Shown one piece after another: positions 35,825 through 45,500 of a stretch of DNA of 64,000 nt. The stretch comes from an uncultured bacterium. Its GTDB lineage: Bacteria; Desulfobacterota; BSN033; UBA1163. Position numbers and translations under genes: made by a program. The first letter of the stretch is position 1, and every line of letters begins with the position of its first letter. The notes beneath the pieces were generated by a model. The model was given only the letters and a program-made list of their open reading frames with translations. It had not been told where the DNA came from and did not search any database. The stretch spans positions 1 through 64,000 of the forward strand of contig CALLAL010000002.1 in the NCBI GenBank assembly GCA_938002255.1, in the 5' to 3' direction.

Positions 35825-36343
35825 ATGGGAAAGGTAGCCATCTATCCTGGATCTTTTGACCCCCTCACCTACGGTCATATCGACATCGTAGAGAGGGCTT
35901 TAGCAATTTTTGACAAGGTGATTCTCGCCATTGCTCACGATGCAGAGAAGAAACCTCTGTTTACCGTTCAGGAACGGGTGGAGATGGCAAAATTGATCTT
36001 TAAGGACACCCCTGGCGTGGTTGTAGATAGCTTCAAAGGATTGCTCGTCAATTATGTTGAAAAATCGAATGCCAAAGTCATTTTGAGAGGATTACGAGCG
36101 ACTTCTGATTTTGAATATGAATATCATATGGCCTCGATGAACCGGAGTCTCAACGTCCACCTCGATACCCTTTTCATGATGACCAGCAAGGATTATTTCT
36201 TTGTCTCTTCACGAACCATTAAAGAGGTGGCTAAACTGGGTGGCACTGTTGAAGGATTGGTTCCCGATTTGGTCGCTCGACGGTTAAAAGAAAAATTTAA
36301 ACTGCCCGTTGGAGAAAGAAGACTGATCGGCTGGGATGATTGA
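35825..36343 (+). CDS. coaD: Phosphopantetheine adenylyltransferase
   Basis: This 172-aa enzyme makes dephospho-CoA from 4'-phosphopantetheine and ATP. The nucleotidyltransferase motif reads YGHI, with PGSFDPLT before it and SSRTIKE at the C-terminal site. The ATG at 35825 gives the standard MGKVAIYPGSFD start, with AAGGAG upstream. A start twelve codons earlier is less likely. Confidence 0.95.
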   Translation: MGKVAIYPGSFDPLTYGHIDIVERALAIFDKVILAIAHDAEKKPLFTVQERVEMAKLIFKDTPGVVVDSFKGLLVNYVEKSNAKVILRGLRATSDFEYEYHMASMNRSLNVHLDTLFMMTSKDYFFVSSRTIKEVAKLGGTVEGLVPDLVARRLKEKFKLPVGERRLIGWDD

Positions 36344-36346
36344 CGA

Positions 36347-37627
36347 ATGAAAAAACTGATCCTCTGTGATTTTGACGGAACAATTAGCCTCCAGGACATG
36401 GGATATGTCTTGCTCAACCGATTCAGCTCCGGAGATTGGGAAGAAATTGATCGGGAGTTCTGTGCGGGCAAGATCGGATCCAGAGAGGCGTACACCCGCA
36501 TCATCAAAATCCTGCGGGGAACAGAAGCTGAAGTCTTTCATTTCATCCGTGAGCAGGTCAAGATGGATCCTTCCTTTAAACCCTTCTATCGTTACTGCCA
36601 GGAGCATGAAATTGATGTAAAGATTGTAAGCGATGGCCTGGATGTTTATATCCGAACTGCTCTCGACCTTAACCACCTCTCTGAAATTCCATTTTACTCC
36701 AATAGAGCCTATCTGGAAAAGAATGGATCAATGGCTGTCTCCTTTCCCCATACCAACGAGGACTGCGGACGTTGTGGCACCTGTAAAAAGCAGATCGTAG
36801 AACATCACCGGAAGGATTACGATCGGATCTATTTCGTTGGTAATGGCCTTTCTGACCGATGCGCAGCCCGGGAGGCTGATTTTACCTTTGCCAAAGATAT
36901 TCTCTATGCTTACTGCATTGACCAGAACATTTCTTGCCATTTCTTCCAAAACTTCGACGATATTACCGGAGATTTGAAGAAAAAGATTCGCGGGATGATT
37001 TTTGACCTGGATGGAACGCTCATCGAAGCTTATGAAGCGATTTACCTTGGATTAAAAGAGGTCTTTGAGCAGTCTGGAAGAGACATTTTTCCTTACGCTA
37101 AGTTGAAGACCTATCTCAAGGCTGATCTTGAATCGACGCTTTACCAGTTCTTTACGCCAGAGGAGACAGTCAAAAATATTCCTGTCATGCGGAAGAGATA
37201 CGAGGAGGTCTATCTCGAACATACTCACTTACTAAATGGCGCAAGGGAAGTGCTTGAGGACCTTCATCGGAGAGGAACCTTCCTTGCGGTGGCCTCTAAT
37301 AAATTTGGGAAGTTCTCACGTCTGGCACTTGAGCATTTAAAGGTTTCATCCTATTTCAAATCAGTGATTGGTGCTGGAGATGTTTCACGGAATAAACCCT
37401 CCCCCGATATGATCCATTTAGCCCTCATCGAGATGGGACTCCCCCCCAAAGATGTCATTTTTGTTGGCGATACACTGACCGATATTGAGACAGGAAAGGA
37501 AGCTGGGGTGGATGTCTATGCTATTCCCACTGGGTTTCACACCAAAAAGGAACTTTCTCAACAGAGACCAAAACGAATCTTAAGGAACCTCAAGGAGCTT
37601 GTCGATTTACTCGATCGCCCTCTATGA
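36347..37627 (+). CDS. Tandem HAD-phosphatase fusion (MtnX-like + Gph-like)
   Basis: This 426-aa protein joins two complete HAD domains. Domain 1 (1-205) has DFDGT with Asp 8/10 and a CGRCGTC insert, and resembles MtnX/phosphoserine-phosphatase-like enzymes. Domain 2 (214-426) has DLDGT with Asp 220/222, a four-helix cap and FVGDTLTDI, like phosphoglycolate phosphatase. Both sets of catalytic residues look intact, and the frame is continuous with no sign of a frameshift. It follows coaD by 3 nt. Domain 1 could serve methionine salvage with mtnP; domain 2 may clear phosphoglycolate or a similar metabolite. Confidence 0.88.
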   Translation: MKKLILCDFDGTISLQDMGYVLLNRFSSGDWEEIDREFCAGKIGSREAYTRIIKILRGTEAEVFHFIREQVKMDPSFKPFYRYCQEHEIDVKIVSDGLDVYIRTALDLNHLSEIPFYSNRAYLEKNGSMAVSFPHTNEDCGRCGTCKKQIVEHHRKDYDRIYFVGNGLSDRCAAREADFTFAKDILYAYCIDQNISCHFFQNFDDITGDLKKKIRGMIFDLDGTLIEAYEAIYLGLKEVFEQSGRDIFPYAKLKTYLKADLESTLYQFFTPEETVKNIPVMRKRYEEVYLEHTHLLNGAREVLEDLHRRGTFLAVASNKFGKFSRLALEHLKVSSYFKSVIGAGDVSRNKPSPDMIHLALIEMGLPPKDVIFVGDTLTDIETGKEAGVDVYAIPTGFHTKKELSQQRPKRILRNLKELVDLLDRPL

Positions 37628-37799
37628 TCCCGAGAGAAAGCCCGAGCCGTATCGAGAAGGTCCACTCCCATCTCCACAACCGCTCGAATAACGGACACCG
37701 CCTCTTCTCGACTAACCCGCTGTATGGGAATGCCTCCCTATCCTAATTGCGTTACCGTTAAACCAGTTTTCCAAGTTTAACTTTTCTGATTCGACTCAA
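37628..37799 (-). pseudogene. Aldo/keto reductase N-terminal fragment with internal stop
   Basis: Minus-strand translation from a TTG at 37799 reads LGKTGLTVTQLG, then TAG, then GGIPIQRVS and VDLLDTARAF. This is the N-terminus of an aldo/keto reductase, where an intact gene would read LGFGG. It has an in-frame stop and ends abruptly at the HAD fusion gene after about 56 codons, so it is a decayed remnant. Confidence 0.7.
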
Positions 37800-37835
37800 G
37801 GGTTCCCTACCTCACTCGAGAGAGGGTGTTTTCGG

Positions 37836-38723
37836 TTAATCTTCTCTCTTCTCCTCGTCCTCCTGCCTTTTTAAAAAGGCCTGGATATAGACAACCTTGT
37901 CATCTTTGGGTTCCTCTTTCCTATGGAAAGAAAAAGGGCGATCGGATTTCTGATGAGCCTCTTCTAATCGTTTGATGATTTCTTGGAGTTTGGGATCCTG
38001 CTTAACAAGATCATTCACTTGCTGGTCAAAAAAATCGCTTGCACTTTCAAGCTTTGAAAGATCCATCTCCATCTTCATCAATTCATTTAACTTGTCCAGA
38101 ACCCCATAGACCACTCTGATATTTCTCGCCTGCAAATACTGGGGAGCATGTCCCCAGAGGCTGATCGCTTTTATTCCCCTGTTTCGAGCGGCCTCAAGAA
38201 GGAATGTATGAATGCTGATGGGACCTGCGTATTCAGTTAGATTGAGCCCTGCCTCAAGAATCTCCTCTTTTAACTCTTCGTGGTTGTATAGGGCACTGAC
38301 CACTGTGGGGTTGGTGTGGGGAACATAGTCATAGGTTCCTCCAAGCGTGAAGAGCTGCCTGACTCCGAACCTCTGGGCCAAGCCAAGGAACCGCTCGGCA
38401 AAGAGAGACCATCGAAAATGGGGCTCAATTCCAGAAAAGAGAATGAGGTCTCTTCCAATGGGGTCCTTTGCAAAGTAAAAATGGTTACCTGGAAGGTTTA
38501 ATTCCAGCAGCCTTCCATGTTTGATGACGGCCACAGGACGGTTCAAAGAAATCTGGCAGAAAGGCTCGGTTGGGATGGAAGCAAATCGTTTCGCTTTCAA
38601 TAGATCAATGAGATGCTGGAGAGAAAACGAAGAAACTTCCGCGGCATTCGGCCATCCCTCAAAACCGGCAATTAGATAGGGCTGATCCAGTTCTGGAACC
38701 TCTTCATAGGTGATTTCGTCCAT
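37836..38723 (-). CDS. PAC2 family protein
   Basis: This 295-aa protein belongs to the PAC2 (proteasome-assembly-chaperone-like) family. GFEGWPNAAEV near residue 20, the LGGTYDYVPHTNP stretch and SLWGHAPQYL are family features. Residues 225-290 are highly charged and probably helical. Its role in bacteria without a proteasome is unknown. Related short hairpin repeats lie at both ends (37806-37838 and 38790-38824). Confidence 0.88.
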   Translation of the reverse strand: MDEITYEEVPELDQPYLIAGFEGWPNAAEVSSFSLQHLIDLLKAKRFASIPTEPFCQISLNRPVAVIKHGRLLELNLPGNHFYFAKDPIGRDLILFSGIEPHFRWSLFAERFLGLAQRFGVRQLFTLGGTYDYVPHTNPTVVSALYNHEELKEEILEAGLNLTEYAGPISIHTFLLEAARNRGIKAISLWGHAPQYLQARNIRVVYGVLDKLNELMKMEMDLSKLESASDFFDQQVNDLVKQDPKLQEIIKRLEEAHQKSDRPFSFHRKEEPKDDKVVYIQAFLKRQEDEEKRED

Positions 38724-39073
38724 ATATATCCCTCCTTGGAAATCATATCTCTTCCATCACCTCTCTGTCAACCAACCCGTACATCCCTAAGTAACCCCTC
38801 AGTGATGGGGTGTTTTCAGTTTAAAAGGGTTGGAACGTTCCTCCTCCAAAACCTTCAATAGCGGTTATAAAAGGTTACCCCCAACGGGGCCCTCATGCCC
38901 TTTGAATCGGATTTTTTTGAATCAGATTGGGTCGTTTGACGAACAGAGGTTTCGCTTCAAGGTTTTTCCGAAGCAACCTCCCAACCCTTTTTTATTTCTT
39001 TAACTGAGAGGTTACACCCCTAATCTTTTTTTTTGTTTTGGGTTGAGGAGTTCCCCAGGAGGAAAATTTAAGA
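38724..39073. other. Intergenic region with a structured element
   Basis: This 350-nt gap has no plausible gene. It holds a short hairpin repeat at 38790-38824 and the inverted-repeat-bounded element at 38823-38993. The plus-strand AGGAGG at 39057-39062 serves the hydrolase gene. Confidence 0.6.
38823..38993 (+). ncRNA. Possible structured RNA or MITE-like element, 169 nt
   Basis: Ends AAAAGGGTTGG (38823-38833) and CCAACCCTTTT (38981-38991) pair perfectly over 11 bp. Inside are AACCTT/AAGGTT, CCCC/GGGG and GGTT..GCTTC/GAAGC..AACC hairpins. A T-run follows the closing stem on the plus strand. It could be a non-coding RNA ending in a terminator, or a small transposon-derived repeat; I cannot assign it to a known RNA family. 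Confidence 0.4.
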
Positions 39074-39865
39074 TTGATTTTAAACCCTGGACACATTAGA
39101 ATGGCAATGAACCTTATGGTCAATCCTTTTTCTATTGAGTCCTTCATCTTCTACCCAGAGAAAGATTTCTGGGCTCTCCCCATAGATCGGGGGATGGAAT
39201 ACGAAGATGTCTTTCTTCCCTGTCCGGATGGAGTGACCATCCATGGGTGGTTTCTTCCTGGCCGGGGAAAAACGACTCTGCTCTTTTTTCATGGAAACGG
39301 CGGAAACATCTCACATCGAGTTGAAAAGATCTACCTTCTCTGCCATCCCGAGATTTCAGCCCTATTAATCGATTATCACGGTTATGGGTTGAGCGGGGGA
39401 AGACCTTCTGAGGAATCCTGCTACCTGGATGCCCTGATTTCCTGGGAGTACCTTACCCAGAAACGCCAGATTTCTCCCAAGAACATCGTCCTCTTTGGAG
39501 AGTCTTTGGGAGGCGCTGTGGCGATCGATCTTGGAGTGAAGAAGGAGATCGGCGCTGTGATCCTTGAATCAACCTTCACTGACATAGGCTCGGTCATGAG
39601 TCGATTCGTTCCTGGGATAGGAACCTTTCTCAAAAAAAGATTCCACTCTCTGTCAAAGATTTCAAAGCTAAAGGCTCCCCTTCTCATTCTCCATGGAGAT
39701 CAGGATGAGCTGGTTCCTTATGAATTGGGTCGAAAACTCTTTGAAGCGGCGAATGACCCAAAAGAATTTTTTACCATTCGAGGAGCCCATCACAATGATA
39801 CTTATGAGGTGGGAGGAAAAGCTTACCGTGAAGCCATTCACCAATTTATCGAAAGATATGGATAA
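39074..39865 (+). CDS. Alpha/beta hydrolase (YfhR/BEM46-like)
   Basis: This 263-aa hydrolase has the oxyanion FFHGNGGN stretch, nucleophile Ser 144 in GESLGG, Asp 211 in HGDQDELVP and a His at 239/240 (GAHHND). The family is probably of serine hydrolases with unknown substrate. The start is a TTG 11 nt after AGGAGG; ATGs at 39101 and 39107 are alternatives that lack a site. No signal peptide is obvious. Confidence 0.88.
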   Translation: MILNPGHIRMAMNLMVNPFSIESFIFYPEKDFWALPIDRGMEYEDVFLPCPDGVTIHGWFLPGRGKTTLLFFHGNGGNISHRVEKIYLLCHPEISALLIDYHGYGLSGGRPSEESCYLDALISWEYLTQKRQISPKNIVLFGESLGGAVAIDLGVKKEIGAVILESTFTDIGSVMSRFVPGIGTFLKKRFHSLSKISKLKAPLLILHGDQDELVPYELGRKLFEAANDPKEFFTIRGAHHNDTYEVGGKAYREAIHQFIERYG

Positions 39866-39868
39866 CTC

Positions 39869-40762
39869 TCAAAGAGATTTCCCAATCAATCGTTCATAAG
39901 CCTCAAGATATTTCTCTCGCGTCTTCTGAATCACCTCTTCGGGAAGCGTTGGAGCAGGTGGTGTTTTGTTCCATTTGATAGAAAGGAGGTAATCCCTCAA
40001 ATACTGTTTATCAAAACTCTTCTGAGATCCCCCTGGACGGTAGTCATCCTTGGGCCAGAACCGTGAGGAGTCCGGCGTCAGAAGTTCGTCAATCAAAATC
40101 AATTTCCCATCCTTGATCCCAAACTCCATCTTTGTATCGGCAATCAAAATCCCTCTTTGTTCGGCAAAATCACGCGCCTTCTGATAAACGGCAAGGGATG
40201 CCCACTTCATCTGTTCGGCTAACTCTCTTCCAACAATCTGTTTCATCCTCTCAAAAGTGATATTCTCATCATGAAGCCCCTGCTCTGCCTTTGTTGAAGG
40301 AGTAAAGATAGGCTCCTCCAGTTTGGAAGATTCCACCAGCCCCCTGGGCAGTGCAATACCACAGACCGCCCCTGTCTCTCGATACTCTTCCCATCCCGAC
40401 CCAGAAAGATACCCTCTCACAATACACTCTACAGGAAGCACTTCGGTTTTGAAGACCAGCATGGACCTTTCCCTTAATTCTTCTTGATAGGGCTGACACG
40501 ATTGGGGATATTCTTCCACTTCGGTTGAGATGAGATGGTTGGGAATGATCTCTCGGGTCAGGTTGAACCAAAACCGGGAAAGCTGAGTCAGGACTCTTCC
40601 TTTATCCGGAATCGGATTGGGCATGACCACATCAAAGGCAGAGATCCGGTCTGTAGCGACGATCAGAAGTTTATCGCCAAGATCGTAGATATCTCGTACC
40701 TTCCCTCTTCCTTTTAACCTCAAGGCTTTAAAGTCGGTTTGAGAAACGATTTGACATGGCAT
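39869..40762 (-). CDS. purC: Phosphoribosylaminoimidazole-succinocarboxamide synthase
   Basis: This 297-aa enzyme makes SAICAR in purine synthesis. It has the long (yeast/Gram-negative) form with [20 protein letters not shown] at the N-terminus, [10 protein letters not shown] and [13 protein letters not shown]. Full length. It converges with the hydrolase gene, with a 3-nt gap. Confidence 0.95.
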   Translation of the reverse strand: MPCQIVSQTDFKALRLKGRGKVRDIYDLGDKLLIVATDRISAFDVVMPNPIPDKGRVLTQLSRFWFNLTREIIPNHLISTEVEEYPQSCQPYQEELRERSMLVFKTEVLPVECIVRGYLSGSGWEEYRETGAVCGIALPRGLVESSKLEEPIFTPSTKAEQGLHDENITFERMKQIVGRELAEQMKWASLAVYQKARDFAEQRGILIADTKMEFGIKDGKLILIDELLTPDSSRFWPKDDYRPGGSQKSFDKQYLRDYLLSIKWNKTPPAPTLPEEVIQKTREKYLEAYERLIGKSL

Positions 40763-40790
40763 CGATCTTTTCTCCTAAAAGTCCTTTTTG

Positions 40791-40818
40791 TTGAAATTTG
40801 GTAGAAATAGTATATAAT
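40791..40818 (+). promoter_or_regulatory. Sigma-70-type promoter before the CDP-alcohol transferase gene
   Basis: TTGAAA (40791-40796), 16-nt spacer, TATAAT (40813-40818). It lies 48 nt before the start at 40866, in the region divergent from purC. Confidence 0.65.
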
Positions 40819-40865
40819 AAACAAGTTGATTTTTCCATAAAAAATGTTAATCTCATCTTCAATCT

Positions 40866-41462
40866 ATGCTCAGTGACAGACTCGGACATCGTCTTGACTC
40901 CTATCTCTACCCCCTATTTAAAAAGATTTTTGGACAGCGGGGCAATCCCAATCTTCTGACTCTGCTGGGTCTCCTATCAACCCTTATCGCTTCAGGGCTT
41001 ATTCTGAAAGGAATCTGGTGGATGGCAGGACTGGCCATTATTCTTTCGGGAATCTTCGACCTTCTGGATGGCGTGATTGCCCGAAACCTTGGCAAGGTCA
41101 CTCCCTTCGGTGGTTTTTTTGACTCCGTTGTGGATCGATATTCGGACCTCATCCTCCTGTTAGCCCTCCTCCTCCATTATTCGAGAAAGGGGGAAGACGA
41201 TCTGGTCATCCTCACTTCGGTGGTGGTTGTTGGAACGGCCCTGATCCCCTATGCTCGGGCAAGGGCAGAATCCCTACAAATATCCTGCCACATCGGATTG
41301 ATGGAAAGGGCGGAGAGGATCATTCTTCTTTCTTCGGGCGCACTATTTGGCTGGATGGAACCTATGCTGTGGCTTCTTGCGATCCTCACCCATTTTACGG
41401 TTCTGCAAAGGATCTATGATGTGTGGAAAAAACTCAATGTTCCCAATAAACGATCAACATGA
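40866..41462 (+). CDS. CDP-alcohol phosphatidyltransferase family protein
   Basis: This 198-aa membrane enzyme makes a phospholipid from a CDP-linked lipid and an alcohol. The full motif is Asp 65-x2-Asp 68-Gly-x2-Ala-Arg 73-x8-Gly 82-x3-Asp 86-x3-Asp 90. About six membrane segments follow the CDP-OH pattern. The sequence most resembles phosphatidylinositol-phosphate synthase-type members, but the alcohol is not certain. It stands alone. Confidence 0.9.
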   Translation: MLSDRLGHRLDSYLYPLFKKIFGQRGNPNLLTLLGLLSTLIASGLILKGIWWMAGLAIILSGIFDLLDGVIARNLGKVTPFGGFFDSVVDRYSDLILLLALLLHYSRKGEDDLVILTSVVVVGTALIPYARARAESLQISCHIGLMERAERIILLSSGALFGWMEPMLWLLAILTHFTVLQRIYDVWKKLNVPNKRST

Positions 41463-41475
41463 AACGATGAAAAAC

Positions 41476-42588
41476 TCATCGTTGGTTTTGAATCATTTCT
41501 TCGATTTCTTTCAATAAGGCCCCAACAAATTCCTTCTCCTGAAGTTTCTTGACAATTTCACCCTTTCTAAAAAGAACTCCGCCTCCCTTTCCACCGGCAA
41601 TCCCGAGATCGGCTTCCCTGGCTTCTCCAGGTCCGTTGACCACACAGCCCATGATCGCCACGGTCAACGGTGTCTGGATCCGTTCAACCTCTTTCTCAAT
41701 CTTTTTGACAAGGTTGCTGAGATTCACCTCACATCGTCCACAGGTTGGACAGGAGATAATCTCAACGCCTCTCCGTCTGATCTTCAGTGACCTCAAGATC
41801 TCATACCCTACCCGAACTTCTTCCACAGGATCTCCAGTTAAAGAAACTCGAAGAGTATCCCCAATCCCCTCAAAGAGAAGAACTCCAATCCCAATGGCCG
41901 ATTTGACTACCGCACGGTATCCCCTGCCTGCTTCTGTGACCCCAAGATGAAGTGGGTAGTTTGATTTTTCAGAAAAAAGGCGGTAAGCCTCTATGGTTCT
42001 TGGAACGTCCGATGCCTTCAAGGAAACCTTGATGAGGTTAAATCCAAGGTCTTCGACATATTTGATCGTCCTCAGTCCACTTAAAACCATGGCTTCAGGC
42101 GTGGGACCTCCAAACTGCCTTAAAAGATCTCTCTCAAGAGAACCAGCATTGACACCGATTCTGATTGGAATGCTTCGTCTCTTGGCTTCATTGACAACTG
42201 TCTTGAGTCGTTCCCGGCCACCTATGTTGCCCGGATTAATCCGAAGGCCATCGGCGCCATGCTCCATAGATATCAGAGCCAGTCGGTAGTTAAAGTGAAT
42301 ATCAGCAATCAAAGGAATGGTGATCCTTTTCTTGATTTGCGCAATGGCTCTTGCCGCCTCTTCATCCGGGACTGCCACCCGGACGATCTCACAGCCTGCT
42401 GCTTCAAGCCGCCGGATCTGTAAAACCGTTTTTTGGACATCTCGGGTGTCGGTCTTGGTCATTGATTGGATGGAAATGGGAGCACCTCCTCCAATCTTCA
42501 CGGAACCAACCGTTATCTGGCAAGTCTTACGGCGTGGGATCATATCTTGAACAGGGTGAGAGGACTCAAGGATCCGGAAATCAATCAT
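41476..42588 (-). CDS. ispG: 4-hydroxy-3-methylbut-2-enyl diphosphate synthase (IspG/GcpE)
   Basis: This 370-aa 4Fe-4S enzyme catalyses the penultimate MEP-pathway step. The cluster cysteines lie in CPTCGRC, with the third ligand in MGCVVNGPGE. The TIM-barrel N-terminal half has VGSVKIGGGAPISIQSMT. The ATG at 42588 follows directly after the RND pump stop; an ATG 15 codons in is possible. Last gene of the metK-led strand run. Confidence 0.94.
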   Translation of the reverse strand: MIDFRILESSHPVQDMIPRRKTCQITVGSVKIGGGAPISIQSMTKTDTRDVQKTVLQIRRLEAAGCEIVRVAVPDEEAARAIAQIKKRITIPLIADIHFNYRLALISMEHGADGLRINPGNIGGRERLKTVVNEAKRRSIPIRIGVNAGSLERDLLRQFGGPTPEAMVLSGLRTIKYVEDLGFNLIKVSLKASDVPRTIEAYRLFSEKSNYPLHLGVTEAGRGYRAVVKSAIGIGVLLFEGIGDTLRVSLTGDPVEEVRVGYEILRSLKIRRRGVEIISCPTCGRCEVNLSNLVKKIEKEVERIQTPLTVAIMGCVVNGPGEAREADLGIAGGKGGGVLFRKGEIVKKLQEKEFVGALLKEIEEMIQNQR

Positions 42589-45500
42589 TTAAATTTGATA
42601 ACCCTCAACCCCTTGACCCCTGGGTCCCTCGAATCCTTTCTTTCGTTCTCTCCTCTTCTCCACAATGTAATAGAGCGTAGGGATGAAGACGAGGGTTAAA
42701 AACATAGAAACCATCAACCCTCCAATCACAGCAATCGCCAGCGAGGCATTGGTTTCTGCGCCTTCCCCAAAACCAAGGGCCATAGGGGTTAAACCGAAAA
42801 CGGTGGTCAACGAGGTCATGAGAATGGGTCGGAGTCTCACCCTTCCTCCCTGGATAACAGCCTCTTTCAATTCCAAACCTTCCTCTTTACGAAGCCTGTT
42901 AATATAATCAATGAGGATGATCGCATTGCTCACCACAATCCCAACCATCATAATGATTCCAATGAAGGAAATAACACTCAACGTATTCCCTGTGAGGAAA
43001 AGTGCCCAGATGACTCCGATGATTCCAAGGGGAACTGAAAACATGATTAAAAATGGATGAAGCAGGGAGGCAAATTGGGAAGCCAGAACCATATAGACCA
43101 AGAGGATGGCCAACCCCAGGGCAAAGAAGAGAGTTTGAAACGCCTCCTTTTGTTCCTCCCTTGTCCCTTTGAGCTGAATAGAAAAATCCTTAGGGATATT
43201 CATCTGGGAAATCCTCTCTTCAATTTCTGAAGCAACGGAACCAAGGTCTCTTCCGCTCGTATTCGCTGTGACATAGACGATTCTCTGCTGATATTTTCTT
43301 TCCAGCTGGGAAGGAGAGGTTGTTCGAACCACGTCGGCGATATGCGAGAGGGAGACGACCTTTCCTCCGGAAACTGGAATGGGAATCTTCTGGAGATCCT
43401 CTGGATGCCTCCTATCCTCTTCCCTAAGGCGTACTCTTACCTGACGCTCCCGACCCGTTTGGGGATCTACATAAATAGAGGCTTCAATCCCTTCGACAGC
43501 CCCTCTGACGATCTCCGCAACCCGGGAGGTGGTCAGCCCCAAACTTGCCAGGCGATCCTGTTGAAATCGGATCTGATACTCCGGCAAGCCTTCTTCCCGA
43601 CTGATCTGAATGTCAGTCACTCCTCGAACTTCTCTTAGAATTCCTTCCACCTCCTTTGCCAGACGATTTCCAGTGGGAATGTCAAATCCTAAGATCTCTA
43701 CACTGATGGGTTCGTCCGCCCCGAAAGTAATCACTCTCGAGATGAGACCACCCGGAAAGACAGCGATGATCGCACCGGGGATGTTTCTCACTTTCTCTCG
43801 AATCACCCGGGCGATCTCCTCTGAAGAACGTCTTCTCTCCGATTGTTCTTCAAGCATGATGGAAGCCGTGGCCGTGTGAGGACCAGCAAACCTTCCGCCA
43901 AAGATCACCGATCGTCCCCTGCCTGAACCTGCTCTTGCCCACAAAGCTTTTAACTCGGAAACACTGGAGAAGATGATCTCTTCGACCTCGTTCACCACCT
44001 TTTTGGTCTCATCAAGAGAGGAACCCACCGGAAGCCTCATGGACATCCTGACCTGACCTTCATCCGAAGTTGGAAAGAATTCGGTTCCGAGAAGTGGAAT
44101 CATGAAGAGGGTTCCCGCAAACACCCCTGTCACTCCGAAGACAACCAGCTTGCGGTGTGAGAGAGCAAAAGAAAGGGTTCTCTGATAATGTTGATCCATC
44201 CACTGGAAGAAGGGCTGAGTCTTGTCCAGAAGTCGCTTGCTCCAGGAGTAACTTCCTTCTTCTCTTTTGGGCTTCAGGAACTTCGCTGTCAGAAGGGGAA
44301 TCAATGTAAGCGAATCAAACAGAGAGGCGAGAAGTGAAAACGCCACGGTATACGCCATCTGAACGAACAGGAGAGCCGCAATGCCTTTGACAAAAGCTAA
44401 AGGAAGGAAAACGATGATACTGGTAAGGGTAGCAGCAATGACCGGCTTGCTTACCTCACGGGCGCCCTTATAAGAGGCTTCTTCGGGCGGCTCCCCTCGT
44501 TCGAGATGGCGATTAATATTTTCAAGAACCACGATGGCATCGTCCACCAATCTCCCCACGCCGAGGGCTAACCCTCCCAGGGTCATAATGTTGAGGGTGA
44601 ACTTTCCAAAATGGAGCAAAACAAAGGTGGCAACGATCGAGAGCGGGATGGAATGGGCAATAATCACCGTGCTCGTAACGTTCCGTAAAAAGATGAGGAT
44701 GATCACCACTGCCAGGAGGGCTCCCATCATCGCCTCTTTCTGGAGGTTATGAATCGATTTTCGAATAAAGGTCGATTGATCTGCTACCACCTCAAGAGAA
44801 ACACCTGGAGGGAGTTCTCTTTGAATCTGGGGGAGGGCTTTCAGGACTTCATCCACAACCGAAACCGTATTGCCACCAATCTGTTTCTGTACCCCGAGGA
44901 CCACCCCCTTCATTCCATTCACATTGACTTCTGCCTGAATATCCTCATACCCTTCTTGGACGCTGCCGACGTCTCTTACACGAATGGGAATTCCATTCTG
45001 TAGGGCAACAACAATCTCTTCAAAATCTTTTACGTTCGGGGTACGTCCAAGGGTTCGAACCGTGTATTCCCTGACACCCGTGTTCAGGCTTCCGCCCGGT
45101 CTGTCCATATAGCTTGCCCGAACCGCCTGAGCCACTCGATCGAGGGGAAGGTTAAATCTCTCTAACTTCGACCGATCCAGAAGAATCTGAACTTCTCTCG
45201 TTTGCCCACCGAATACATTCGCCGAAGCAACTCCCTTGAGGCTCTCCAGTCTCGGGGCAATGAAGTCTTCTCCTAATTCTCTGAGTTGGTAATCCTCAAG
45301 GGGGCCAGTGATCGCCAAAACAATGACCGAAATCTGGGAGGGATCAAACTTAATGATGATGGGTTGTTTCGCTTCGTCTGGGAAAAGGTCTAAAATTTCG
45401 CTGAGGCTTCGCTGGATATCCGTGGAGGCAATATCAAGGTCCGTTCCCCAATAAAATTCAAGGGTGACAACAGAGGTGCCCTCTCTGGATCGTGAAGAGA

